Both the position numbers and the translations under genes were made by a program. 24,683 nt of DNA from Chromera velia (Eukaryota; Sar; Chromeraceae), in the NCBI GenBank assembly GCA_018398765.1, contig JAHBMJ010005776.1:41747-66429 (forward strand). The letters are read 5' to 3'. The notes beneath the pieces were generated by a model. That model had not been told where the DNA came from and did not search any database. It saw only the letters and a program-made list of their open reading frames with translations. This document shows positions 8,501 through 22,252 of this stretch, piece after piece (positions within the stretch are counted from its first letter, which is position 1; every line of letters begins with the position of its first letter).

Positions 8501-11500
8501 TATGCACTGCTGAGGTCTCATCAAAGGAAAGAAAGGAACGATCGAGGTAAAGAAGAGTCATCGGTGAAAGGAAAAAGAAAAGGCAAAAGGCGAGCGAAAG
8601 TACATGCAGGCGGACCTTCTCACCCCCAACAGTCCATCTGTGTCCGTGAGAGGATCCCAGAGCCAGAGCACGGAGGTTGAGAAACGCGACGGTCTCTGTC
8701 TTCCTGCAAGAGAGAGTACAACGGTAAGAACCGAATGTGAAGCAAGAGAGGCACAAAAAGAGACAAAACAACTTCTTTTCGGGAATTCTTCCTCCAAGGT
8801 ACGCAGGAGAGAGGGGAAAAGCTGAAAGCACAAGGAAAGGAACCCAGAAAAAAACGAATGCCGATCCGTCACTCTCTCCTTCATAGCTTCTCATTGTTCA
8901 ATAAACACACATTTCCTTTTCTTTTTTTTCCCCCAGTCTCCCCACAGAATCTGATTGCTCTCGCTCCCACACGCAGGCTTCCCGTTAGCTCTGTCTGGCC
9001 CGAGACTGACGGACCCCTCGGCCTCCCCCGGCACTTCCTGAGTGGTCATGAGGACCCGGAGAGCCCCGCAGACGGTCACACCGAGGCAGTCCCTCAGGTC
9101 CAGACTCTGGAGACGAGAGAGCCTGCATGCACTCACTCACGAGAGATCTTTAGGGCAAAGGACTGTCAAGAGGGGAGAAATATCTGTGTTCGACGTCTGC
9201 GTGATAAAGCGTGAGTACGGCGAAAATAAACCCTTTTGAAACAAGAGACTCTGTCTGCACAAGTCTCGGCCGAGGAGAGAGGTCTTGGTTTTTTGGACGG
9301 AAGCACTTGAAGAAGCAGTGGGAAGGGCGAAAGAAATGGGAGTAGACAGAGAAGACAGCGCAGGGTTGAGAAGGTTGTTTGCCGGCGTCCATCCTCTTCT
9401 ATGCGCAGGGAGGGAGACAGATTTGACACCGTCTCACAATTTGGTCTTCTTAGATGGTGACGCAGCAGCTGGGTGCGGAAGTGCTTTCGGCTAAGCAAGC
9501 ACGCGTTTTGTTTGACCCTTTTCGCTGCCTTCCCATTCTTCGAAAGGGCCCGTAATGTCTCGAAAGGGCCCCATGCACGAGTGGTGTGGCGACTGGAAGA
9601 AGACACAACAGAAGCCTGTGCTGCCTGCGTATGATCATCCCTTCCTTCTGTCTGACCTTTTGACCATTAGCATCACCGCCTTGTCGTTGAGCTTGCTGCA
9701 CCCCTTCAGGCTCAGATGGAGGAGGTTTAAGGGAGTTGCGGCAGTGGAGGCGATGGTGGTCAGAGCCGTCGGAGTGAGGTCCCCGTAGGACTCCACGTCC
9801 AGACAGGAGATATTCGGGTGCCTGCACGTGTGTATGTTATCAGAGATCATGCCCTTCGTTTGCTTGAATGGATATTTCTTTGAGTGCGGAGAGAAGAAAG
9901 ACGACAAGAGAAAGAGGCGATCAGGCAACAGAAAGGAGAGGCAACAACAAAATTAGAGCATACAACGAAAGAAAAGTCAGGGGAAAAACCTGTAGAAAGA
10001 ATGAATGAACAAACTCCAAAGCACGGCCAAGCACAAACCCACCCCACCCCCTCCCACTCACCCCTTCACAGCTTCCACGACAAACGAGGAAGGCACACCC
10101 ATATTCCTCATTCTCGTCATCAGCAGCTCACGCCGATTCCGCCTGACTGTTGCAGCCCAGCGCCGCGAAGCTGCGCAGAGAGGAGTAAAGAGGGGATTAA
10201 CATAAAGAGGATCGGTGAAAGAGAACACAAACGTTCAAAGTCCATTCACGCTTTCTCTTTGCTCTCTCTTTCCTGTAGTGGAATTGTACATCAATCAATC
10301 AATCAATGAATATGCCGTCACTGTGTCCCTCGAGGAAACAAAATCGGCAAGCCGCGCGGCAAATGTTCGTGGAATGCAATCAACAGCAACTGAGGAGAGA
10401 AACCTGAAAAGAGAGGTTGGGGGTTTGAAGCAAAAAACCCACGAACCAGTCATGGCATCACGGGGAGAACCCCGAAGGACGACCCATAGAAGATCGTCAG
10501 GCATTTCTTCGAGACACTCTCGCACAGAAGCCGCAATATCTGCCTGTCTTTGCCTCTCCTGCGCCCTTTCCTTCTCCTTCTGTCTCAGCTCTTGCTGCTC
10601 TGCCACCTCCTCCCGTCTTCTGTCAGCTTGGAAAGAGACAGGGAAGGCAGACGCAGCGGCAGGCGCCGGACGGCCTGGAAGGCCCCAAGCAGTTTTGCTC
10701 TTCGTTAGGGGCATTTTGGTTGTTGTTTTGTTTGGCCCTTGAGTGGAGACGGGCCCTGCTGCGGAGGGATTAACAACTGGAGGGGGGGGTGCTTTGCTGA
10801 GGAGGCGCCTGCGGTCAGGGAAACCGTGTGCAGCGGTAACGGGGGGGAAGCCTTCTCTAAGATACTTTGGGTTTTCATTCCCACTTCCCCTGCGCTTCAA
10901 CTTGTAGGGATTGTTGTCAGCATCATCTTTCGACGCTTCCGTTTCTCCCCCTTTGGGATGTTCGTTCTCCTTATTCCCCCCCACCCCTCTCGGCATGTGC
11001 CCTAGCTGTCCCCCAGGACCCCCGGCTCCTTTTGTTCCTCGTCCCCCCGTCTCCTCATTCTCTGCTGAGGGAGGAGGAGGGAGGTTGACGACCAGACGCT
11101 GCCCACCGAGTCCCCTCAGTGTCGTCTTCACAAGGCTGGAGGGATCCACCGGCCTGCATCCAAATCCATCCATCCATTCGTGCACTTACAAAGAAAGAGA
11201 GAAAAAAAACGAGTGCGCCCAGATTCGGGTGGTCGGTTAGTCAAGTAATGAAAAGTAGACCCAGTTCCTCGCCCAATCTCTTCTTAATTTGTGTTGGAAG
11301 GGAAGGGAAATGTGAGGCGACAACCAAGGAAAGGCGGGTGAGACACGAACCGACCTTCGATAGAAACAACGGACAAAATTAACCTACAAATGGTTTGTCT
11401 CCCTGCCTGCCTGTGTGCTTGGTTGACTGACTTTCGTCTGATGCCCGTTCCTTTCTCAGAGAGGTCAAAGGCAGAGGCCGAAGAAGAGGAAGAGGAAGAG

Positions 11501-11855
11501 ACGGTCTTCTTCTCCTTCGCCGCAAGGGAACGTCCAGCATCCCCCTCGGCGCCCCACAAACCCCCCGACATTTGTTTCCCTCCAGCCGAAGAAGATGCAA
11601 AGGCTCCCCCCTCTCTTCCAGTCTGCGAGGCCTGACTCAACGGCCCACCCTGAGCAAGAGGGGGGAGAGGTAGACAGAGAGGGAGAGCACATATGTTTTC
11701 TTTGAGGAAAAGACTGCTTGAGGATCGATTACTTGAGAGAGTCTTGCGTGCTCCCTGCCTGACCGTGTGCTTCATTCAACGCTTTGGCCTCTTCTGGGAC
11801 AAAGACAGATACGTCACCCGAAAAGAATTTTGTGGAGAAATCCTCTCTGCGTGCA

Positions 11856-11912
<57 letters not shown>

Positions 11913-11941
11913 GCATGTGTGTGGGTGAGAGAGAGAGACAG

Positions 11942-12006
<65 letters not shown>

Positions 12007-12800
12007 GGGAGAGAGAGCATGTGTGGGTGTGTCTGTCTGTCTTACTCTCCCTCCTTGGGCCCCATTCGTTCTCTCATCAACCCCCCGCCCGGGCTTTGCT
12101 CGATCGACGCTCCGTTCTCCCTCCCTCTCCCCCTCCCCTCCCTCCCGGTCTGTCTGTTTTTCTGTCTGTCTACTCACAGCAGCCTTCTGTTGTTCCCGAG
12201 GCCCCGCCTGCCGTTTCTCCCCCGCTCCTCCTCCTCCCGTCTGCCCTCCAGATCCAGACCCCCTCTTCCGGATGGAGGCAGCAACGTCGGCCATCTTGTG
12301 CAGCTGCATGTACGTGGACAGGGAAGGGGGGAGGGGGGAGGGGGAAGGACATCGTGCAGTGGGAAGCTGAATCAAGACAGGAGGCAAGTGAATAAAATAA
12401 GTAGAACGAACAGCAGACGACGATCACTTCGGTTCTCGGTCAAATCTGGTCGTGGGCGTATGAAGGTCGTTTAGCGAGAGAGAAAAAAAGAGGACAGACA
12501 GACTCGAAAGATTATTCATTGCATGGAGACTGAAAAAGTGCACCTTTCTTCCGCGCTCTTTCTTCCTTATCTGTCCCCAAAAACTAAACAGCGACGCAAT
12601 GAAGCCAGAGAACCCCAAAGAACTCACAAGGGGCTCGAGATTCAATTTTTCTGCTCCCGAGATCATCGCGTTGGAGCTCAAACCCGTCTGCACATCGAGA
12701 TACAGGGAGAAAGAGAGGCGGGGGGGTGAGGGTGAGAAGGAAAGCAGAGAGAGAGAGAAGAGAGGGGGAGGGAGAGAGAGACAGACAGACAGAGACAGAC

Positions 12801-12836
<36 letters not shown>

Positions 12837-13922
12837 TGGGTTATGCATCTCCATGTCGCTCTCTCTGCACGTGCTCTTCAGCGTACTTGGAAACTGTCAG
12901 CGGAAAAATATCAGCCTTGCGTGTCTTTTATGTGCAAAATCACACTTGAAATCGTAAGCAGTTCGAGAGTGTCGAGAAGAGTCTGCCAAGCTCCCTCACC
13001 TTTTCGTCCTTGTACGCGAGCGTTGCGCGTCCCTCGTGGAGGAACTTTGAATGAAGTTTTGTGACTGAGGAAATCTGCGGGAGGCAAGCAGACAGACAGG
13101 CAGACAGACAGGCAGGAAGCACAGATACTTGGCAGGACATGCGAGGGCCTGACTGGATATTGAGAGAGAGGGAAAGAGGAGAGGCGAAAAGGGCAGGAGG
13201 AAACCGCAGAGATCCCATGCACGTTCAGAGGGGAATGCAGAAGTGGAGGGAGGGAAGAAGAGGGAAGCCCACCTTGACAGAAATTGGCGCAACAAGACCA
13301 TGAACGCGCAGTGTTTCTGCAAAGAGGGAGGGAGGGAGACAAAGTGAAGGCCCTGAGGTATGTATGCAATGGCATTCCGTCTCCTTCCATCAACGCTCCG
13401 GGACAGAAAGGGGGTCACTCTGTGAAACCTAACTCTAGGTATCGGAGTTTTCTGACCAAGGCCAGGAGCCCTGTCAGTAGAAATACACAGAGTCCTTCGT
13501 GCTGCCAGGCAATGAGGCAAAGAGTGATGCGAGTGGGGAAACACTGGAGGAGGAAGAATTTTGGAGGATGGGTGTGAAGGGATGTGTACTCAGACAATGA
13601 CGGAGAACAGAAAACCCAACGTACCTCCAGCAAGTTCCCACCCTTTTTTCCCACCCTTCGCTTGAAGAGCTTGTCTTTCTTCCAGCGCGATTGGAGTGCC
13701 TCCGATCTCCACCGTCACTAATCCCCGAACAAAAAGAGACTGGCCTTCCTCTCCAGTCCCCCCTTGCCAGAGGCCATCATTGGAGGGCCCTGACGGAGCA
13801 GGGGGTCCTCTCCCCCGGTCAGTCTGCTGCACTTCTGTGCGTAGACCAGACTGACCACTGTACCCTCCGACCCTCGACTGCTGCTTCTGGTGGTGTTGTC
13901 TGAACAGCGACCGAGCGTCCAT
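5420..13922 (-). CDS. F-box-like / leucine-rich-repeat protein, 19-exon model
   Basis: Exons in transcript order: 13922-13625, 13470-13429, 13316-13273, 13044-13000, 12687-12628, 12303-12178, 11649-11432, 11153-10484, 10389-10322, 10170-10132, 9821-9657, 9122-8973, 8703-8616, 8278-7931, 7589-7499, 7155-6789, 6375-6173, 5799-5666, 5458-5420. All use GT-AG and phases agree, giving about 1064 residues. ATG 13922 has a good AAAAATGG context. Residues 1-500 are mostly disordered (Gly, Ser, Pro, Lys-rich) with a charged coil near 455-490. An F-box-like start, EMPDDLLW, comes at about 494-501. From 537 on there are cysteine-type LRRs as in AMN1/FBXL proteins: LLHLSLKGCSKLND, LQSLDLRDCLGVT, RLDLSFCGLTDSDL, LEALDLSF, LSRLDVSCC. 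A KEKEKEKEK insert sits in the 348-bp exon. Such proteins are usually SCF ubiquitin-ligase adaptors. The exon 16-17 junction and the last exon are least certain. Confidence 0.7.
5548..5577 (+). repeat. (GGCA)n tetranucleotide repeat
   Basis: About seven GGCA units in the last intron of the minus-strand LRR gene. On the sense strand it reads (TGCC)n and forms part of the pyrimidine-rich stretch before the terminal acceptor. Confidence 0.9.
6522..6572 (+). repeat. Alternating purine-pyrimidine (CA/CG)n tract
   Basis: CAGACAGA runs into (CA)n and then CG-rich alternation, ending GCACGCACGCACAG. Perfect purine-pyrimidine alternation with CG steps is prone to form Z-DNA. It lies in intron 16 (6376-6788) of the LRR gene. 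Confidence 0.9.
11861..12001 (+). repeat. Compound (CT)n-(CA)n-(GA)n microsatellite
   Basis: (CT)n from about 11861 to 11912, a short unique spacer, (CA)n at about 11946-11975 and (GA)n at 11976-12000. The flanking CT and GA blocks are complementary and could fold into a long hairpin. It lies in intron 6 of the LRR gene (11650-12177) and accounts for the overlapping spurious open frames on both strands. Confidence 0.95.
12739..12833 (+). repeat. Purine-rich (GA)n / CAGA repeat
   Basis: A block of GA dinucleotides broken by AGACAGACAG units, in LRR intron 4 (12688-12999). On the sense (minus) strand this is a (TC)n/TCTG polypyrimidine tract. Confidence 0.95.
13085..13120 (+). repeat. CAGA/CAGG tetranucleotide repeat
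   Basis: Short array of CAGA and CAGG units in intron 3 (13045-13272) of the LRR gene, reading as TCTG/CCTG on the sense strand. Confidence 0.85.
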
Positions 13923-14520
13923 TTTTGCGGTTCAACTTAGCGAGACCGAAAAAGGAAATTACGGAAGATAGCAGACAATCGAAGGGCAGCAGTTTTGAAA
14001 ATCCCTCCAATTTTGCAAGCATGTTCAAGAGGGGATGGAACTGCATGGAAGGTGTACGAATCGAATAAGTCAACTCAGAAGAGGGCAAGTTGATGCAAGT
14101 TGACATCAAGTTGACACATCTGGAAGGCATGGAATTTGCAAGACAAAATTATCGCGGGACCGCCCTCGGCCCCGGCCCATTTTCGCGTGTCCTTTCGCGC
14201 GTCCCAGTGGATGCATGGTCTGCATGGTCCCCGCGCGCGAGCATGCGACCGGGCGAAAGGCCCCCGGCATGCCAATTCAAATTACGCAGCGCGGCCGGAA
14301 TCGCAGCGCGGTCGGACCCCAGCGCCGATGGACCCCGGCCGGCGACAGGTCGAATCAGGTCGACAAAAAAGTTGCACTGTGTCAGAACAGGGGTGGATGA
14401 ATCTTTCCCCTCTTGCAGACACACACCCCTCCCCCTGCGTCAGGCTTGTTGCACCATAACTTCTGTGTTAATGTAAGTGCGTTTTGATCGCTGGGAATTC
14501 CTGGCTGGTCGCACATCAAG
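13923..14520. promoter_or_regulatory. Divergent intergenic region with CpG-rich island
   Basis: This 598-bp gap separates the start codons of the minus-strand LRR gene and the plus-strand DUF1997 gene, so it should hold both promoters. Positions 14085-14116 carry three near-copies of CAAGTTGA(C/T). At about 14146-14345 composition jumps to very GC- and CpG-rich (CGCGCGCGAGCATGCG and similar), then falls back. No TATA box is obvious. I infer a bidirectional promoter from the gene arrangement only. Confidence 0.5.
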
Positions 14521-15406
14521 ATGGTTTCCACCTTTTCTATTCTTCCGTCACTATGCGTGTTTGTGTGCTTGAGGGTGTCTTCATCTTTTCGTGTATTGCT
14601 GCATGGTGACGTTTCATCACAACGTAGAGGATCTTTTTTGTCACGCGGGAGATACAGCAATGGTCCCTTTCGGGAACGAGGGCGTGTGAGCTTGCAAGCG
14701 ATCGGGTTGAGTGAGGAGACGGTAACACAAACAGAGGAGAAGAAGAAGGTCCCAACTTCCGAACAAGACAAGCATTCTCACAAGGATCATCGAACGTCTG
14801 CTCATGAGGTAAATGGTGTGGAAGATGATGGCTTCGTCTTTCACGGAGTGCCCATCACGTTCCATGCAATCCGCACAGGTGCGTGGCTGAGGGTACGAGA
14901 CGGTGAAAGGGAAGGGGAAAGGGGGGTGCGCGCAAAGAAGACGGAGAAGGGTCTGTGTCTATGCGTGCACTCAGGCATGAGAAATCTATCTGCACCTCTG
15001 TTTGAGCGTGTATGTTCGAGTTTGAAATGGTCATCTGAGAAAGTCTCTCCTGGTTTCCCTGCCCTCCTCTCTACTGTACGTGACTCTGTGTACGTACATG
15101 TATCGATGTATGCAGCGTCGATCGAAGTGGAGGAGAAAAACCGGACTCTGACCGACTACTTGTCACTACCACCCACGGACTATTCGATCCTCTCTGAGGG
15201 GAGCATAGAGAGGCTCAACGATACTCACTTCCAGTCAGTCAAAGGCTCGAAGGTCCTTCCTTGCTCTCTTCATCTTTTCTCTTCAAACGCGGCTCTCTGG
15301 TCGATGGTTTCTCCGTCGTTTCCTCCGGGAACCAATTGTGGGCCATCCAAGGCTCCATCTTTCAGCTTCAAACAGGCAGGCAGCAGGACTCCTCTAGAGA
15401 CCTGTA

Positions 15407-15478
<72 letters not shown>

Positions 15479-16511
15479 ACGAGCGAAACAGTTCGTGAGT
15501 CCTTTTTCCCTTCAGACAGGCAAGCAGGGAGACAGGCAGGAAGGGGAGAATGTGGGGGGGAAGGAAGACGGAAAGCAAGAAGGGGAGGGGGGAGGGAAGG
15601 TGTATATATCTACCTGTATCTCTCTCGCTCTCACTCTCACACTCTGTCTCTCGCTCGAATGCCCCCTTGTCTCTCTTCTAATGTCGTCATGCAGATACAA
15701 ACTGGACCCCCAAAAGTTCTTCAACGTCCAAGTTGGGTCCACTCTTATCACGGAGGTGCGTGCGCTCACCCGCTTGGTTTGTGGGACGTATCAAACCGTT
15801 CATATGTCTGTGCTGATATGCGCATATCTTTCTAATTCCATCCCACCGCATGTGGGGGCTTCCCCCAGCCGTGTTGGTGTGGTCTATTTTCACCTTTGTG
15901 TGTCAGAGAGAAGGGAAAGAAAGATACAGGAAAAAGCATTTACTCGGTCTGTCTCTCTGTCTCAATCTCTCAGTGGGTTCATTGTGTGTGCATGGAAAGG
16001 AGGAAGGAAGAGAAAGGAACATATAGTGTGTCTGTCTGTTTGCCTGCCTGTCTTGTCTGTCAAAAGAGGATGAAGAAAGAGAAAAAGGAAAAGAACAGAC
16101 AATATAGTCTGTCTGTATTGTAATGTTGAAATCAAGAGTGTTGTCTGCGTAAAGAGGAGAAGGGAGAAGAAGAACGACGTGCAGTTTGTCTATCTCTCTG
16201 TATAGTCTGTCTGTCTCTCTCTCTCCATGTCTTTCCACCAAGAGACTCGAAGTCTGTCCGCACAGTTGCATGATTACATGCCGCTTTCTTTGAAAGCGTG
16301 CGCATGCTTGTGTGGTGGTCTGTAAATCTTTGACAATTTGTGTTTGTCTGAGTACATCACGTGTTCGCGAGTACATCACGTGTTTGCACGTGCCTGTGCT
16401 TCTTTCTTTCTTTCTTTCTGGCTGGCTGGGTGCAGGTGGTTGTGGATCCGTCGGTCCCTTCTTCTCTGATCCAGGTGAAGGACTTCTCCATGGAGTGAGT
16501 TTCTTTCTGTC

Positions 16512-16564
<53 letters not shown>

Positions 16565-16745
16565 CTTTCTGTCTCTCTTTCTGTCTCTCTCTTTCTGTGT
16601 CTCTTTCTGTCTCTTTCTCTGTCTCTCTCTCTGTCTCTCGTTCGGTCTCTATTTCTGTCTCTCTCCCTCCCTCTCTCTCCCTCTCTGTCTCTCTCTCTCT
16701 CTCCCTCCCTCTGTGTGTCTCTCTCTCTCTCTTTCGTGCTCTCCA

Positions 16746-16796
<51 letters not shown>

Positions 16797-18152
16797 CTGT
16801 GTCTGTGTCTGTGTCTGTGTGTCTGTGTGTCTGTGTCTGTCTGCACCTCCCCAATGAGTCTATGGCGCTTCCTTTTAAGTTCTCTTCTCCCTCTCCTTTC
16901 TTCTGCTTGACTGCAGCATCCGGCCCCTGGCGTCGCGTCCGAGCGGGAAGCTCTTGAGGGAGTTGCAGGAGGTTGTGCGGTCAACTAACGTAAACTCTTA
17001 CGGTCTCACGAAGGGGATTAACTTGCAGGAGAGAAGAGCGGGGGCTGGACACGGGAGGGAGGCGCCCCCGATGATTGAAACAAAAATGGAAATAAAAGTA
17101 AGTCAGTCAATCAGCCAGTCTCGCATCTGATCAATGAATTAATCAGTCATAGTGAGTCAGTTGGCCGGTCGGAGAACGTTTTCCTTCTGCCTGTTACCCC
17201 CCCTGCATCCAAAGCTGCTCAACCACCCATAGAGGTGCTGAAGCACGTCTGGCACGCAGAAGAGCTCGTGAAAAAGAGGGAGAGATGTTGTGTTCAGTAA
17301 TTTGGGATTTTAACCAGGGGCGTGAAGAAATTTGCTCGCTTCCTTTGTCAATGGGGCAACGAGACTCTTTATTCTCTCATCAGTTTAGCAAAACAAGTGC
17401 CTCTCTACCATTCTCGTCGTATCTGCGTTTTCTTTGAGCACACTCTCTCATCATGTGCGCCCCTCTTCTGTCTCTCGTGTCCTCCTTTCTGCCTCCAACC
17501 CTTCTGTTGAGTTGAATGAAGGTGAGCGCAAAAGTGCCTAAAAGGACGCTGGTCCCGGCACGGATTGTCGAGGCGACAGGATCTTTTGTCCTGCAGAGAA
17601 TTTTGAACATCATTCTCCCGAGGTTTTTGAAACAGCTGCGGGCTGATTTTGACAGGTCCGTCGAATTGAATTGGGATTGATGAAGCTGTCTTTCTTTCCT
17701 TCTGTATGGCTGCCTGAATGATGCGTAGGTCAGGTCAAGAGCCAGTGTCTTTTCTTTCCCCCCTTCGTTCCTTGGCTTTCCTTCTTTCCTTTCTTCTCGC
17801 TTTTGTGCTTGCCTTTCTTCCTGCCTGCCTGCCGGCTTGATTCTGTTCTGCCACTTTCTTTCTTTTTTCTTTTTTTTTTCTTTCTTCTCGTCTTTCCGAT
17901 CCAGCCGTGTTTCCTGTGAGTACATATCTCTGTGAGTCCTTCCGTAATTTGACAGGCAATGCCTCACTGGATTGATTGCTTTCTCCCTCCTCTCCCTCTT
18001 CTGTGTCTCTGTCTTTTTTCAGATGGTCCGCAGGGTCTGCTGACAGGTCTGCGCTGAGTCAGGGGGGACTTGCGGAGCTTGAGATGGCGGAGGACGAGGG
18101 CGTGCAAACAGACGAGGGAGGGCCCTCAGGAGACGACATTTTGAACGGGTAG
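14521..18152 (+). CDS. DUF1997 family protein, probably plastid-targeted, 7 exons
   Basis: Exons 14521-14878, 15116-15233, 15695-15755, 16436-16494, 16917-17097, 17522-17655 and 18023-18152 join in phase to 346 residues, ending at TAG 18150-18152; several donors match GTGAGT or GTAAGT. Residues 1-29 form a hydrophobic signal-like start (MVSTFSILPSLCVFVCLRVSSSF), followed by a Ser/Arg-rich, acid-poor stretch to about 60. This is the two-part leader expected for a complex plastid. The DUF1997 domain covers about 112-305: FHAIRT, YLSLPPTDYSIL, IERLNDTHF, FFNVQV, then the diagnostic C-terminal block VPARIVEATGSFVLQRIL...RFLKQLRADFDRWS. A polar acidic tail follows. The family is found in cyanobacteria and plastid-bearing eukaryotes and has no settled biochemical role. 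It is transcribed divergently from the LRR gene. Confidence 0.85.
15408..15474 (+). repeat. (CA)n-(GA)n compound microsatellite
   Basis: (CA)n at 15408-15438 followed by (GA)n at 15440-15474, in intron 2 (15234-15694) of the DUF1997 gene. Confidence 0.95.
16501..16842 (+). repeat. Long (TC)n/TCTG/(TG)n polypyrimidine tract
   Basis: About 340 bp of TCTCTC with TCTG, TTTCTG and finally TGTGTCTG units, filling most of intron 4 (16495-16916) of the DUF1997 gene just after the donor GTGAGT. The open frames through it are repeat artefacts. Confidence 0.95.
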
Positions 18153-19280
18153 ACAGGCACACAGACAGAGAGACAGACAGGCAGAAAGACAGACAGACAG
18201 AGACAGACAGAGAGGCGTGACAAAGAAAAAAAGGGAGAGAGACAGACCGAAAAACCGAGAGACAGGCAGCCAGGTAGAGGAGGACAGACAGGATGGATGG
18301 CAGACACTGTCAGAATGGTTGTCTGTGGGAGAGAAATCAGGTCCTTAGACTCGCAAAGATCCTGCTTGCATTATCTGTGTAACGTGCACGTTTCAGGGGA
18401 GTGAAACACCAGATTATTGATTGAATGAAAAGAAGAGGGGGTGAGAGATATGCCTGTGTAAAAAAAGGAACGGATCTAATCGCATGATTTAAATTTTCAA
18501 AGAAAAAGAATGTGTAAATCATGATGGATTTGGCCAGACCAGTTGCACAGCTTCTGTATGCTGACGCTTTCAAAGACAAGATCGCACGACACTGAGGGAA
18601 TCCTGCCAGGAATCCTGTTTGCCAAACTAGTTGCCAAAACATATCATAAATCACACACTTGTATCTACATGCGGTTTTAAAACAACTTTTTACACTTCTT
18701 TTTACATGCCGACAGTATGGTTGATAAGTAGAAGTTAAAATTTTTGAAGTTTCTTTTACCAGTATCTATTAGGTACTATCAATATATTTCTGATGAATTA
18801 AAAACATAATTTTTTGAAAGACATGTATGTTTTCAAACCTCTATTACTTCAGCAACACTGTGTGCTAATTCATATTATTGCAAGAATACACAAATTCAAT
18901 GACAGCTATAATCTTAGGCAAAAAGTTTACGACGGTACTCGTTGTCACAATACGTTGAAACGAATTATAGTTTTAGAAGTTATTAAGAAATATTAAGAAC
19001 TCGTTTCTCTTCTACTGAGAGAATGATATGGCAAACCAGTTCGATCTGTTTCTGAGATAGTTCAAAATATTCAAACACTGGCTTACGTTATATTGTATCA
19101 GAACCGTCTATATACCTTTACTACATGAGGACGTGGCATGCATACTGAACCTAAGTGAACTTTTCATCATCCGAATCCTTTCGACAATTGGGAGCCTCAA
19201 TAGGAGGTATAGCGCTGAAACTCGCGCTGGCTTGAGCCTGTAGCCTTGTCTCAGTGCGCAAAACGTGCGCAAAAATTGAC
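18153..19280. other. Intergenic: CAGA repeats, then AT-rich DNA
   Basis: From 18153 to about 18290 there are CAGA/GACAGACAGG repeats just after the DUF1997 stop, possibly in the 3' UTR. From about 18640 the DNA is AT-rich with no recognisable coding content; a 60-codon open frame at 18814-18996 looks like chance. GTGCGCAAAA occurs twice in tandem at about 19254-19274. Confidence 0.5.
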
Positions 19281-19365
19281 TGCATGCATTAATTTGTACG
19301 TTAATTGAAAATTATTCATTAATTATTAATTAAACTGCATGCATGCATGATCGCGAATGCATGCA
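19281..19365. promoter_or_regulatory. Cluster of TGCATGCA palindromes upstream of the phosphatase
   Basis: TGCATGCA occurs at 19281-19288, 19336-19343, overlapping at 19340-19347, and 19358-19365, about 260-345 bp before the phosphatase ATG. GTACGTTAATT also occurs twice around it (about 19297 and 19370). In apicomplexans TGCATGCA is a known ApiAP2 transcription-factor motif. A regulatory role here is inferred from position and clustering. Confidence 0.4.
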
Positions 19366-19624
19366 TGAGTACGTTAATTAATAATTGGCGATGTACGTAT
19401 ATATAACTCTACGGTTTGAGTATAGGATTTTGAGACACTGCAGGGCCCCCGTAGCCTGACAGGCAGCCTCTGTCTCTCGACAGAAGTCAACAACTTTGCC
19501 ACAACACGACGTGTTGCCCCATGTTGAGTGATCGCCGAGCGCATTGATACATACTACCGATCGAATTGCAAGCAGCCACTGTCAAGAGACGGCAACGGCC
19601 CGTCCCACGTAGCTTCTCAGCAAA

Positions 19625-22252
<2,628 letters not shown>

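Noticed and set aside
10084..10170. Alternative frame of exon 10 reading SRRWAATVRRN, resembling the end of an F-box
   Set aside because: Its phase does not fit the next LRR exon (9657-9821), whereas the FAALGCNSQAES frame fits both neighbours.
11729..12474. Several overlapping open frames of Ser-Leu or Arg-Glu repeats on both strands
   Set aside because: They arise from the CT/CA/GA microsatellite. Only the 12178-12303 minus-strand segment has splice signals and phase agreement.
16357..16854. Long minus-strand open frame rich in Arg-Glu-Asp repeats
   Set aside because: It is the complement of the (TC)n/TCTG microsatellite in a DUF1997 intron; any frame through such repeats stays open.
18814..18996. 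60-codon AT-rich plus-strand frame
   Set aside because: No motif, no composition shift and no signals; openness is expected by chance at this length.
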